Below the pieces are notes generated by a model that was not told the DNA's origin, did no database searches, and saw only the letters and a list, made by a program, of their open reading frames with translations. Positions 1 to 8,958 of a stretch of 64,000 bases of DNA are shown here, piece by piece (within the stretch, counting starts at the first letter, position 1; the number at the start of each line of letters is the position of its first letter). Source of the stretch: an uncultured Oscillospiraceae bacterium (GTDB lineage: Bacteria > Bacillota > Clostridia > Oscillospirales > Oscillospiraceae); assembly GCA_947589545.1 (NCBI GenBank), contig CANQBA010000010.1, positions 19,950-83,949 of the forward strand. The letters are read 5' to 3'. Both the position numbers and the translations under genes were made by a program.

Positions 1-847
1 CCTCATACCGCTTGCACCAGCTGATCTGCCGCTTGGCGTAGCGCCGGGACTCCCGCTTGACCGTCTCCACGGCCTCGTCCAGGGAGCATTTCCCCGTCAG
101 AGCCCCGCAGATCTCCTTATAGCCGATGGCCTGCATGGCGGTGTGCTCCGCCGTCAGGCCCATGGCCAGAAGCTTTTCCACCTCGCCCACCAGCCCCCGG
201 GCCATCATACCGTCCACCCGCCTGTCGATGCGCTCATAGAGGTCGGCCCTGTCGGCGTACCCCAGGACGACGGTCTTGGCCTGAAAACGCGGCGGCATGG
301 TGCGCGTCTCCCGGTCGTGCCGGGAGATATTGCCGCCGTTTTCCGCGATCTCCAGCGCCCGGACGACGCGCTTTTTGTCGTTGGGGTGGAGCTTTCCGGC
401 CCGCTCGGGATCGGTGCGCGCCAGCCTTTCCAGCATCCGCTCCCCGCCCAGCTCGTCGTAAAGCGCCGACAGCTCCCGCCGCAGCGCGCCGTCGCCGGGG
501 CCGCCCTCGAAGTCCCAGCCGGAGATCAGCGCCTCAATATAGAGGCCCGTGCCGCCCACGATGACGGGGAGCCTTCCCCTGTCCAGGAGCCGGCGGCACA
601 CCGCCGCCGCGTCCTCCACGTAGCGGGACACGGAGTAGCTCTCAAAGGGACTGACCACGTCGATCATGTGGTGGGGCACGCCCTCCGTCTCCTCCGGGGT
701 GGGCTTGGCGGTGCCGATGTCCATGTATTTGTACACCTGCATGGAGTCGGCGGACACCACCTCCCCGCCCAGGAGCTTTGCCAGCCGGACGCCCAGAGCC
801 GTCTTGCCCGTGGCCGTGGGGCCCGTGATCACCAAAACGCCGCTCAT
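1..847 (-). CDS. miaA: tRNA dimethylallyltransferase MiaA (C-terminus outside window)
   Basis: Transfers a dimethylallyl group to N6 of A37 in tRNAs reading UNN codons; MiaB then methylthiolates the product. I translated the complement: the protein opens with MSGVLVITGPTATGKT, a P-loop, followed by SADSMQVYKYMDIGTAKP (DSxQ substrate motif) and VGGTGLYIEAL, all standard MiaA signatures. About 280 residues are present and the rest runs off the left edge. The start ATG overlaps the mutL stop by four bases (844-847), so the pair is translationally coupled. No frame damage seen. Confidence 0.95.
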   Translation of the reverse strand, partial: MSGVLVITGPTATGKTALGVRLAKLLGGEVVSADSMQVYKYMDIGTAKPTPEETEGVPHHMIDVVSPFESYSVSRYVEDAAAVCRRLLDRGRLPVIVGGTGLYIEALISGWDFEGGPGDGALRRELSALYDELGGERMLERLARTDPERAGKLHPNDKKRVVRALEIAENGGNISRHDRETRTMPPRFQAKTVVLGYADRADLYERIDRRVDGMMARGLVGEVEKLLAMGLTAEHTAMQAIGYKEICGALTGKCSLDEAVETVKRESRRYAKRQISWCKRYE

Positions 848-2799
848 GCCCGTTTGAAGCTCCGATCCAGCTGTCCTCTCGTCAGCTCCAGGCTGACGGG
901 CCGGCCGTGGGGACAGTAGCGCACGGCGCCGGAGAGCACCGCGTCGATAAGGCCCGTAAGCTCCCGGGGATCCGTCCGTTTCCCGGCCTTGATGGCGGCC
1001 TTGCAGGCCACGGTATGGAGCACGTCGTCCCGCATGGCCTCCACGTCCCGCCTGCCGCCGGTTTTCAGCTTGTCCGCGATCTCCTCCAGCATCCCGGCGG
1101 GGTCTGAAAGATCCATATCGATGGGCACCTGCCGGAGGGCCACACTGCCGCCGCCGAAGTCGGAGAACTCAAAGCCCAGCTCCCCTAAGAGCGCCTCGTT
1201 CTCCGTCAGCGTCCCGGCCGTCTCGCCGCCCAGGTCGCACACCAGGGGGGTCAGCAGCAGCTGGCCCGTGATCTCGTACTTTTTGTTTTTCAGCTTGTCA
1301 AATAAGATCCGCTCGTGGGCGGCGTGCTTGTCGATGAGAAAGAGGCTGTCCCCCCGCTCCACGATGACATAGGTGCCCAAGGCCTCCCCCACATACCGCC
1401 AGTCCCGCCCCGCGGGGACGCCGGCGGCCTCCGCCGCCGGTTTCGGGTCGGGGAGGGGCAGGACGGTCTGGGCCTCGCTGACGGCGTCATGGAGCGTGAC
1501 CGCGTCCTCCAGCTCCAGCTCCGCCTCGCCCCTTTTCAGGGACTCCCGGGGTTCGATTTGGGCGGGGCGGATGGCCGTTTTGAAGCCCGCCGGCGCGGCG
1601 TATTCCGTGCGGAAGGTGTCGGCGGTGACCCGCTTATAAAACTCGTCCCCGGACTTCACGTTGGCCCGCCCCACCACAAAGCCGCCGGAGAGGGGCGCGC
1701 CCTTCCCGCTGCCGGGGGCGAAAACCTGGCGGCCGGGGATGTCCCGTACCTCCACGGAGGAATGCAGGGCCGCCTCGGTGCTCTTAGACAGCGCCAGCTC
1801 CCCCGGCTTGTCCTCCCGCTCCAGCGCGCCCCGGCAGGCCCAGTAGACCGCGTCAAAGGCCGCCCGCTCGTCGGCAAAGCGCACCTCCATCTTGGTGGGG
1901 TGGACGTTCACGTCCACGGCGTTCAACGGCATGGTAAGCTCGATGAGGCACACCGGGAAGCGCCCGGTAAACAGGGAATTTTTATACGCCTGCTCCACCG
2001 CCGCCTGGAGAAGCTTAGATTTGACGAACCGGCCGTTGATGAAGAAAAACTGCCAGGAACGGTTGCCCCTGGCGGCGGCGGGGGTGGACACGAAGCCGCT
2101 GACCGCCAGTCCCTCCGTCCTGCCGGACACCGGCAGAAGCCCCCGGGCAAACTCCCGGCCCAGGGTGCAGTAGGCGGCGGACTGGAGCCGCCCGTCGCCG
2201 GGGGTGTGGTATTCCTCCTTGCCCTCCCGGATGTAGCGCAGGGAGATCTCCGGGTGGCTCAGCGCCAGGCGCACCACGGCGGTGGTGACAGCGGAGCCCT
2301 CGGCCCTGTCGTTTTTCATGAATTTCTGCCGGGCAGGGGTGTTGAAAAAGAGATCCCGGACGCAGATGGTGGTACCCGCCGGATGGCCCGCCGGCCCCCT
2401 GGCCGTCTTGACGCCGCCCTCCAGCACAAGCCGCGTGCCCTCGCCGGCGCCCCGCTCGCAGGTGATCAGCTCCACCCGGGAGACGCTGGCGATGGCCGCC
2501 AGGGCCTCCCCCCGGAACCCCAGGGTGCCGATGGCCTCCAGATCCCGCTCCGTGCGCAGCTTGGAGGTGGCGTGGCGCAAAAAGGCCGTCTCCACGTCCT
2601 CGGCCGCTATCCCGCAGCCGTCGTCGGTGACCCGGATCTCCGCCATGCCGCCGGAGCGGATCTCCACGGTGACGGCCCCGGCCCCGGCGTCTATGGAATT
2701 TTCCACCAGTTCCTTGACCACGCTGGCCGGCCGCTCCACCACCTCCCCGGCGGCGATAAGATCCGCCAGGTGGGCGGGCATTTCCATGATCTTTGGCAT
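844..2799 (-). CDS. mutL: DNA mismatch repair protein MutL (endonuclease type)
   Basis: Mismatch-repair mediator and nicking endonuclease, 651 residues. The N-terminal GHKL ATPase shows ELVENSIDAGA (about residues 30-40) and GFRGEALAAI. The C-terminal dimerisation/nuclease half has DKHAAHE near residue 490, ACKAAIKAG and CPHGRPV, the metal-binding motifs of endonuclease-active MutL found in bacteria without MutH. An upstream ATG at 2805 lies too close to the Shine-Dalgarno; the ATG at 2799 is spaced better. mutL overlaps miaA by four bases and follows the racemase-like gene, with a hairpin at 2817-2848 between them. mutS is nearby on the other strand. Confidence 0.96.
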   Translation of the reverse strand: MPKIMEMPAHLADLIAAGEVVERPASVVKELVENSIDAGAGAVTVEIRSGGMAEIRVTDDGCGIAAEDVETAFLRHATSKLRTERDLEAIGTLGFRGEALAAIASVSRVELITCERGAGEGTRLVLEGGVKTARGPAGHPAGTTICVRDLFFNTPARQKFMKNDRAEGSAVTTAVVRLALSHPEISLRYIREGKEEYHTPGDGRLQSAAYCTLGREFARGLLPVSGRTEGLAVSGFVSTPAAARGNRSWQFFFINGRFVKSKLLQAAVEQAYKNSLFTGRFPVCLIELTMPLNAVDVNVHPTKMEVRFADERAAFDAVYWACRGALEREDKPGELALSKSTEAALHSSVEVRDIPGRQVFAPGSGKGAPLSGGFVVGRANVKSGDEFYKRVTADTFRTEYAAPAGFKTAIRPAQIEPRESLKRGEAELELEDAVTLHDAVSEAQTVLPLPDPKPAAEAAGVPAGRDWRYVGEALGTYVIVERGDSLFLIDKHAAHERILFDKLKNKKYEITGQLLLTPLVCDLGGETAGTLTENEALLGELGFEFSDFGGGSVALRQVPIDMDLSDPAGMLEEIADKLKTGGRRDVEAMRDDVLHTVACKAAIKAGKRTDPRELTGLIDAVLSGAVRYCPHGRPVSLELTRGQLDRSFKRA

Positions 2800-2816
2800 A
2801 GTCATTTCCTCTCCGC

Positions 2817-2848
2817 TGTCGAAAAAGCCCGTCAGGGCTTTTTCCGAT
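2817..2848 (-). repeat. Hairpin module of dispersed element A (copy A0)
   Basis: A single hairpin (GAAAAAGCCC / GGGCTTTTTC) between the racemase-like gene and mutL. It matches the first module of the longer structured repeats at 9761-9957 and 22975-23165, including the leading CTGTC. It probably acts as a leaky terminator after the racemase-like gene. Only this module is present here. Confidence 0.7.
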
Positions 2849-2856
2849 ATGATATC

Positions 2857-3912
2857 TTATCTATAAATTCTCGTCAAACCCTTGACGTTCACCGGATCCA
2901 CATCCATGGTCACGGCATCCCCCACCCGGCATTTGACGTCGGTGACGTCCAGGATGGTGTGCATCATGCCCACCTCGCCCACGATCTTAATCTTTGCGTT
3001 CCCCAGCTTCACCGTGGGCCGCCGCCGCCAGGCGCGGAGCATGTCCCACACGCTCTGGCCCTGCTCGTGGCGGGTGATGCCGAAGCCGTGGTAATACCCC
3101 ACGGACACCACCGCCAGCCGCGCCGGCTTCTTCAGCACCAGGCCCCCCACCCGGTGGCCCTTGGGGAACCAGCCCACCTCCTCGATGCCGGCCTCTATGT
3201 ACCCCACCTTGGTAAGCCCGGCGGCGGCCTTTCCGGCCACGCGCCCGGAAAAGGCGGTGCCCACCCGCACGGCGTCCAGCAGGTCGAAATCATAGGCGAA
3301 CAGGGCCGCCGAGTCGCAGATGTGGGCCATGCCCGTCTCAAAGCCCTGCCTGTGGAGCACGTCCAGCACCTGCTTCAGCGCCTCCAGCTGCTGCAGAGTG
3401 GCCTTGCGGCTCTTCCAGGACTGGGCGTAGGAGGAGAAGACGCCCACCACCGCCAGGTTGGACATGAAGCGGTAGATGTTGGCGATCTTGTCCGTCTCCG
3501 AGACGATAAAGCCGTACCGGCCCAGGCCCGTGTCGATCTTGATCTGCACCTCCACCACCGTCTTGTGCTCCTCGGCGATGCCGTTGAGGGCTACGGCGGC
3601 CTCGTAGGAGCCGACGGTACAGACCACGTTCAGCTCGATCAGCTCCCTCAGCTCCTTCTCGTCGGCGGTGGAGCGGAGCATCATCAGCGTCTCCTCGGTA
3701 AAGCCCGCGTCCCGCAGGGCCCTGGCATCCCGGGGATCCGAGACGGCAAAGGCGCGGATACCCTCCTGCCGGAGGAGCTTCGCCGTAGCCACAAGCCCCA
3801 GGCCGAAGGCGTCCCCGGTGAGGTCGGCCCAGATCTGTACGCCCCGCGCCCTGGCCTTCACCGCGTCCAGGTTCGCTTTGATGGCGGCTTTGTCGATGAC
3901 AAGATTTTTCAT
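2857..3912 (-). CDS. Alanine-racemase-like fold-III protein lacking the PLP lysine
   Basis: 351 residues aligning along its length with alanine racemase: an N-terminal TIM-barrel and a C-terminal beta domain. The usual VKADAYGHG block, where Lys carries PLP, reads LTGDAFGLG here, so Thr replaces the lysine and Leu the histidine, without gaps. The KIDTGLGRYGF block and the C-terminal GYYHG tyrosine region remain. Known racemases need that lysine, so racemase activity is doubtful; a binding, regulatory or altered enzymatic role is possible. The start is the ATG at 3912, with GGGGAGGT eight bases upstream; an in-frame ATG at 3933 has no such site. Divergent from miaB. Confidence 0.8.
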   Translation of the reverse strand: MKNLVIDKAAIKANLDAVKARARGVQIWADLTGDAFGLGLVATAKLLRQEGIRAFAVSDPRDARALRDAGFTEETLMMLRSTADEKELRELIELNVVCTVGSYEAAVALNGIAEEHKTVVEVQIKIDTGLGRYGFIVSETDKIANIYRFMSNLAVVGVFSSYAQSWKSRKATLQQLEALKQVLDVLHRQGFETGMAHICDSAALFAYDFDLLDAVRVGTAFSGRVAGKAAAGLTKVGYIEAGIEEVGWFPKGHRVGGLVLKKPARLAVVSVGYYHGFGITRHEQGQSVWDMLRAWRRRPTVKLGNAKIKIVGEVGMMHTILDVTDVKCRVGDAVTMDVDPVNVKGLTRIYR

Positions 3913-3982
3913 ATGTTCAACCTCCCCGTCCAAAGGAAAAAGCGCAAGGAACCAATTTACAGATTATTATACACGATAGTTC

Positions 3983-4011
3983 TTGTAAATTCCACTTATT
4001 TTTGTTAAAAT
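3983..4011 (+). promoter_or_regulatory. Sigma-A promoter for miaB-mutS-CPBP operon
   Basis: TTGTAA, 17-base spacer, TAAAAT, ending 37 bases before the miaB ATG. Read from sequence only. Confidence 0.7.
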
Positions 4012-4048
4012 ACCTTTACAAATAAAAATTGACCGGAGAAGTTGCGGT

Positions 4049-5449
4049 ATGGATCAGAGAATCGAGATAACGGACGCCCTTCTGGCCCGCCAGCGGGACA
4101 TCATGGAGCGGGTGGCGGAGCTGAACGCCGGCCGGGAGACGCCTCCCCTGGCCCTGGTGGACACCTACGGCTGCCAGCAGAACGAGGCCGACAGCGAAAA
4201 GCTCCGCGGGATGCTGAAAAAAATGGGCTATCAGGAGACCCGGGACGAATACGCCGCCGACGTCATCGTCATCAACACCTGCGCCGTGCGGGAGCACGCC
4301 GAACAGCGGGTTTTAGGCAACGTGGGGGCGCTGACCCACACAAAAAAGGCCAAGCCCAGCCAGATCATCTGCCTGTGCGGCTGTATGATGCAGGAGCCGG
4401 GGATGGCGGACAGGATCAAAAACTCCTACCATCACGTCCGGGTGGTGTTCGGCCCCCACGAGCTGTGGCGCTTCCCGGAATTTCTTCTGCGCCAGCTTCA
4501 GGGGGAAGGGCGGATCTTCGAGACGGCCCCCTCCGACGGCTGTGTGGCGGAGGGCCTGCCCTCGGCCCGGGACAGCGCCGTGAAGGCGTGGCTGCCCGTG
4601 ATGTACGGGTGCAACAACTTCTGCTCCTACTGCATCGTCCCCTACGTCCGGGGCCGTGAGCGCTCCCGTCGCCCGGCGGACGTGCTGGCGGAGGCCCGCG
4701 CCCTGGCGGAGGCGGGGTATAAGGACATCACCCTCCTGGGCCAGAACGTCAACTCCTACGGCAAGGATCTGCCGGACGGGGTGGATTTCTCCGACCTCAT
4801 CGCCCGGATCAACGATATCCCCGGCGACTTCCTCATCCGCTTCATGACCAGCCACCCCAAGGACGCGGGGGAGAAGCTTTTCTCCACCATGGCGCGGTCG
4901 GAAAAATGCGCCCGGCACATCCATCTGCCCTTCCAGTCAGGATCAAACCGGGTGCTCTCCGCCATGAACCGGCGGTACACCCGGGAGGCGTATCTCGACC
5001 TCATCCGTATGGCCCGGGCCTATATGCCCGACGTGGTGCTCACCTCCGACGTGATCGTGGGCTTCCCCGGCGAGACGGAGGCGGAGTTTGAGGACACCCT
5101 GCGTCTGGTGGAGGAGGTGCGCTTCGACGCCCTCTTTACCTTCATCTTCTCCCCCCGGACCGGCACCCCGGCGGCAAAAATGCCCGACCCCTTCACCCGG
5201 GAGGAAAAACAGCGCCGCTTCGACGCCCTGGTGGCCCTGCAGAACCGGATCTCCGAGGAGAAGCACCGGGCCTATGTGGGCAGTACCCGGCGGGTGCTCA
5301 TCGACGGGCAGGAGGGGGACTTCCTCACCTCCCGCACCTCCGGCGGGAGGCTTGTGCGCCTGCGGGCCGATCCGTCTCTTCTCGGCTCGTTCCGCAAGGT
5401 CAGGATCACCGGCAGCAACACCTGGGCCCTCTTCGGGGAGCTTGTGTGA
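4049..5449 (+). CDS. miaB: tRNA-2-methylthio-N6-dimethylallyladenosine synthase MiaB
   Basis: Radical-SAM methylthiotransferase that converts i6A37, the MiaA product, to ms2i6A37; 466 residues. The N-terminal UPF0004 domain carries three cluster cysteines (TYGCQQNEAD, NTCAVREHAEQRVLGN, CLCGCMM). The radical-SAM CxxxCxxC is C188, C192, C195 in YGCNNFCSYC, and a C-terminal TRAM domain follows. GGAGAA precedes the ATG. First gene of a rightward operon with mutS and a CPBP protease. Confidence 0.97.
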   Translation: MDQRIEITDALLARQRDIMERVAELNAGRETPPLALVDTYGCQQNEADSEKLRGMLKKMGYQETRDEYAADVIVINTCAVREHAEQRVLGNVGALTHTKKAKPSQIICLCGCMMQEPGMADRIKNSYHHVRVVFGPHELWRFPEFLLRQLQGEGRIFETAPSDGCVAEGLPSARDSAVKAWLPVMYGCNNFCSYCIVPYVRGRERSRRPADVLAEARALAEAGYKDITLLGQNVNSYGKDLPDGVDFSDLIARINDIPGDFLIRFMTSHPKDAGEKLFSTMARSEKCARHIHLPFQSGSNRVLSAMNRRYTREAYLDLIRMARAYMPDVVLTSDVIVGFPGETEAEFEDTLRLVEEVRFDALFTFIFSPRTGTPAAKMPDPFTREEKQRRFDALVALQNRISEEKHRAYVGSTRRVLIDGQEGDFLTSRTSGGRLVRLRADPSLLGSFRKVRITGSNTWALFGELV

Positions 5450-5530
5450 CAGACCCGCAAAAAGCTTTATGACGGGCTTTGCCCGTTTCCGTCGCTTTCG
5501 CGCAGACTATAAAAGAAAGAAGGCCACCGT

Positions 5531-8134
5531 ATGCCTGAATTCACGCCGATGATGCGGCAGTACAACGCCATCAAGGCCCAGCACGGCGACTGTATCCTCT
5601 TCTTCCGGCTGGGAGATTTCTATGAGATGTTCGACGAGGACGCCCGCCTGGCGTCCCGGGAGCTGGATCTGACCCTCACCACCCGCGACCGGGGCAAGGA
5701 GAAGGAGGATCAGGTGCCCATGTGCGGCGTGCCGTACCACTCCTCGGAGGCCTACATCGGCCGCCTCATCGCCAAGGGCTACAAGGTAGCCATCTGCGAG
5801 CAGATGGAGGATCCGGCCCTGGCCAAGGGTCTGGTGGAGCGGGACGTGATCCGCATCATCACCCCCGGCACCGCCACCGACGCCTCCATGCTCACCGACG
5901 GGGCCTCCAACTACATCGGCGCCATCTGCATTGAGGACACCGGCGCGGCGGTGTGCTTCGCGGACATCTCCACCGGCGAGATCTGCGCCCGCTCCTTTGA
6001 CGGCGGCGCCTCGGCCCGCATCGTCAACGAGCTGGGCCGTTACGCCCCCTCGGAGCTGGTGCTGAACGCCGGCGCGGCGGCCAGCCGGGATCTGACGGCG
6101 GTGCTGAGCACCTGGTTCCACACCCTCTCCCAGACGGCGGATGAGCGGTTCGAGTACGCCGCCTGCGCCGGCCTTGTGTGCCGCCAGTTCGCCGTGGACT
6201 CCTTGGACGAGCTGGGCCTGGGCCAGGAGACGCAGGCCGTGCGGGCCATCGGGGCCCTGCTCGGCTACGTCACCGAGACGCAAAAGGCCGATCTGAGCTA
6301 CATCAACAAGCTGGATTTCTACACCGACGGGCGGTACATGGAGCTGGATCTCCAGACTTTGCGGAATCTGGAGCTTCTCTACAACATGCGCACCCGGGAG
6401 AAGCGTGGAAGCCTGCTCTGGGCCATGGACAAGACGAAAACGCCCATGGGCTCCCGCCTCATCCGCTCCTGGGTGGCCCGGCCCCTGTTGTCCCTGGCCC
6501 CCATCAGCCGGCGGCTGGCGGCGGTGAACGAGCTATTCTCCGACAGCGTGGCCCGGGGCGAGCTGGCAGGTGCTCTGCGGGGCATCGGGGATATGGAGCG
6601 CATCATCGGCAAGACGGTGTTCGGCACCGTCAACGGCAAGGATCTGACGGCCCTGTCCGCCTCCGTCGGGCGCATCCCGGAGGTGCTGGGGCATCTCCAA
6701 AATATGACCTCCCCCCTGATGCAGGAGATCCGGGCCATGGATCCCCTGACGGACATCAAAAACAGCATCGATAAGACCCTCTGCGACGATCCCCCCGTCT
6801 CCGTCCGGGAGGGCGGCCTGGTGCGGGCCGGGTTCGACCCGGAGGTGGACCGTCTGCGCTCCCTGCTCCGGGGCAGTAAGACAGCCCTCTCCGAGATCGA
6901 GGCCCGGGAGAAGGCCCGGACGGGGAAAAAGCTGCGCATCGGCTACAACAAGGTCTTCGGGTATTATATCGAGATCCCCCGGGCCCAGTCCGAGGACGTG
7001 CCGGAGGACTACATACGCAAGCAGACGCTGGTGAACTGCGAGCGGTTCATCACCGAGGAGCTGAAAAATCTGGAGGAGGAGCTGCTCACCGCCGGCGACC
7101 GGCTCAACGAGCTGGAGTTCAAGATCTTCTCCCGTCTGCGCAAAACCATCGCCGATCAGGTCCTGCGGGTCCAGTCCACGGCCCAGGAGATCGCCGCCCT
7201 TGACGTGCTGTGCTCCTTCGCCCAGTGCGCCGCCGACTACAACTGGTGTATGCCGGAGGTCACCGCCGAGGGCGGCATCGACATCACCGACGGCCGCCAT
7301 CCGGTGGTGGAGCTGACCCAGAAGGACACGCTGTTCGTCCCCAACGACACCCACTTGAGCCCCCGGGGGGCCGGCACCGCCATCATCACCGGCCCCAACA
7401 TGGCCGGTAAATCCACCTACATGCGCCAGACGGCCCTCATCTGCCTCATGGCCCAGATCGGCTCATTTGTCCCGGCCAGGGCGGCCCGGGTGGGGCTTCT
7501 GGACCGGGTATTCACCCGCATCGGCGCCTCCGACGACCTGGCCGGGGGCATGTCCACCTTCATGGTGGAGATGAGCGAGGTGGCCTCCATCCTCAGCGCC
7601 GCCACCTCCCGCTCCCTGATCCTGCTGGACGAGATCGGCCGGGGCACCTCCACCTACGACGGCATGGCCATCGCCCGGGCGGTGCTGGAGTACTGCGCCG
7701 ATAAGCGAAAGCTTGGCGCCCGCACCATGTTCGCCACCCATTACCACGAGCTGACGGCCCTGGAGGGACAGGTGGAGGGCGTGAAAAACTACAACATCTC
7801 CGCCAAAAAGCGGGGCGACGAGCTCATCTTCCTGCGGAAGATCGTCCCCGGCGGCGCCGACGACAGCTACGGCGTGGAGGTGGCCAAGCTGGCCGGCGTG
7901 CCGGACGCGGTGATCCGGCGGGCCAAGGCGGTGCTGGCGGATCTGACAGCCGGCAGGGCCTCCGCCGTCCCGGCGCGTCTGGCCGCCCCCGCCCGGGAGC
8001 GGGATCAGATCTCCCTGGGCTCCCTGGTGTCCGACCAGGTGACGGAGGAGCTGCGGAAAATCGACATCAACACGCTGACGCCTCTGGAGTGCCAGAGCAC
8101 CCTGGATAAACTGATCAGGAAGGTGAGATCATGA
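5531..8134 (+). CDS. mutS: DNA mismatch repair protein MutS
   Basis: Mismatch-recognition ATPase, 867 residues, normal length. The N-terminal GDFYEMF (about 30-36) holds the Phe-x-Glu that inserts at the mismatch. Connector, lever and clamp regions follow. The ATPase has Walker A GPNMAGKST near 621, then STFMVEM, LLDEIGRGTSTYDG (Walker B) and TMFATHYHEL. GAAGG precedes the ATG. The stop overlaps the next gene's ATG (ATGA, 8131-8134), so the two are coupled. Confidence 0.97.
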   Translation: MPEFTPMMRQYNAIKAQHGDCILFFRLGDFYEMFDEDARLASRELDLTLTTRDRGKEKEDQVPMCGVPYHSSEAYIGRLIAKGYKVAICEQMEDPALAKGLVERDVIRIITPGTATDASMLTDGASNYIGAICIEDTGAAVCFADISTGEICARSFDGGASARIVNELGRYAPSELVLNAGAAASRDLTAVLSTWFHTLSQTADERFEYAACAGLVCRQFAVDSLDELGLGQETQAVRAIGALLGYVTETQKADLSYINKLDFYTDGRYMELDLQTLRNLELLYNMRTREKRGSLLWAMDKTKTPMGSRLIRSWVARPLLSLAPISRRLAAVNELFSDSVARGELAGALRGIGDMERIIGKTVFGTVNGKDLTALSASVGRIPEVLGHLQNMTSPLMQEIRAMDPLTDIKNSIDKTLCDDPPVSVREGGLVRAGFDPEVDRLRSLLRGSKTALSEIEAREKARTGKKLRIGYNKVFGYYIEIPRAQSEDVPEDYIRKQTLVNCERFITEELKNLEEELLTAGDRLNELEFKIFSRLRKTIADQVLRVQSTAQEIAALDVLCSFAQCAADYNWCMPEVTAEGGIDITDGRHPVVELTQKDTLFVPNDTHLSPRGAGTAIITGPNMAGKSTYMRQTALICLMAQIGSFVPARAARVGLLDRVFTRIGASDDLAGGMSTFMVEMSEVASILSAATSRSLILLDEIGRGTSTYDGMAIARAVLEYCADKRKLGARTMFATHYHELTALEGQVEGVKNYNISAKKRGDELIFLRKIVPGGADDSYGVEVAKLAGVPDAVIRRAKAVLADLTAGRASAVPARLAAPARERDQISLGSLVSDQVTEELRKIDINTLTPLECQSTLDKLIRKVRS

Positions 8135-8856
8135 CCGCGAAAAAGCGCGCAGGCGCAGGCTTCCCCTACCCCATGACCTACGTAGAGCAGATCCTGGGGT
8201 GGGTCTATGTATTTGTCCACATGTTCGCCATGGCCTATATCCTCTCGGCCCTGAACGCGTATGTGTTCCCGCTGTTGGGCTTCAAGCTTAGCGACACCTG
8301 GCTCAATCTTCTCTATTACGCCGTGGGCTTCGCCTATTTGCTGGGCTTCCTGTTCCACTACCTGCGGGAGACCTTCGCGGATATGTGCTCCGGCTTTGGC
8401 AGGACGGTCATCGCCGTGCTGGTGGGCTTCATCGCCTATGTGTTTCTGTCAAATCTTGTAAGCTTCGGCCTGCAGTTTTTCCTGGAGAACCTGACCAACC
8501 CCAACTCCGCCGCCGTCAACGCCTCCACAAAGCTCAACCCCAACAAGATGCTGGTCATCGGCGTTTTGCTGGCGCCGGTGGTGGAGGAGACGCTGTTCCG
8601 GGGCGTGGCGTTCGGCTCCCTGCGGCGGAAAAACGCCCTGCTGGCCTACGCCGTCTCCACCCTGCTCTTTGCCGTCTACCACCTGTGGAGCTATTTGGTC
8701 TACGACTTCCACCCCTCCCTGCTGCTCTATCTGCTGCAGTATCTGCCCGCGGGGCTTGTGCTGGGGTGGGCCTACGACTACTCCAAGACCCTCTGGGCGC
8801 CGGTGTTTTTGCACATGATGATCAACTATGTGGTCATCACCGTCCAGGTGGGATAA
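8131..8856 (+). CDS. CPBP-family intramembrane metalloprotease
   Basis: 241-residue polytopic membrane protein with about six to seven hydrophobic segments and the CPBP/CAAX-protease (Rce1/Abi) signature: EETLFR with E152, E153 and R157, then FAVYHLWSY and a C-terminal FLHMMIN histidine. Family members cleave membrane or prenylated substrates and some give bacteriocin immunity; the substrate here is unknown. Translationally coupled to mutS, though no functional link to mismatch repair is evident. Confidence 0.88.
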   Translation: MTAKKRAGAGFPYPMTYVEQILGWVYVFVHMFAMAYILSALNAYVFPLLGFKLSDTWLNLLYYAVGFAYLLGFLFHYLRETFADMCSGFGRTVIAVLVGFIAYVFLSNLVSFGLQFFLENLTNPNSAAVNASTKLNPNKMLVIGVLLAPVVEETLFRGVAFGSLRRKNALLAYAVSTLLFAVYHLWSYLVYDFHPSLLLYLLQYLPAGLVLGWAYDYSKTLWAPVFLHMMINYVVITVQVG

Positions 8857-8958
8857 CGGGGCGCTGCTTTCATATATGCGCATTATACTATAAATCTAAG
8901 CATCAGTCAAGCATTATTTTTGATTATTTCAATAATTGCATCAATGAGGGCGGTGAAA

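Noticed and set aside
1315..4008. An open frame of 897 codons opposite mutL and the racemase-like gene
   Set aside because: Its residues are His/Gly/Arg/Leu-rich without domains; it mirrors the codon bias of the real genes on the other strand. The same holds for the long frames opposite mfd (52107-54794) and the surface protein (48454-51423).
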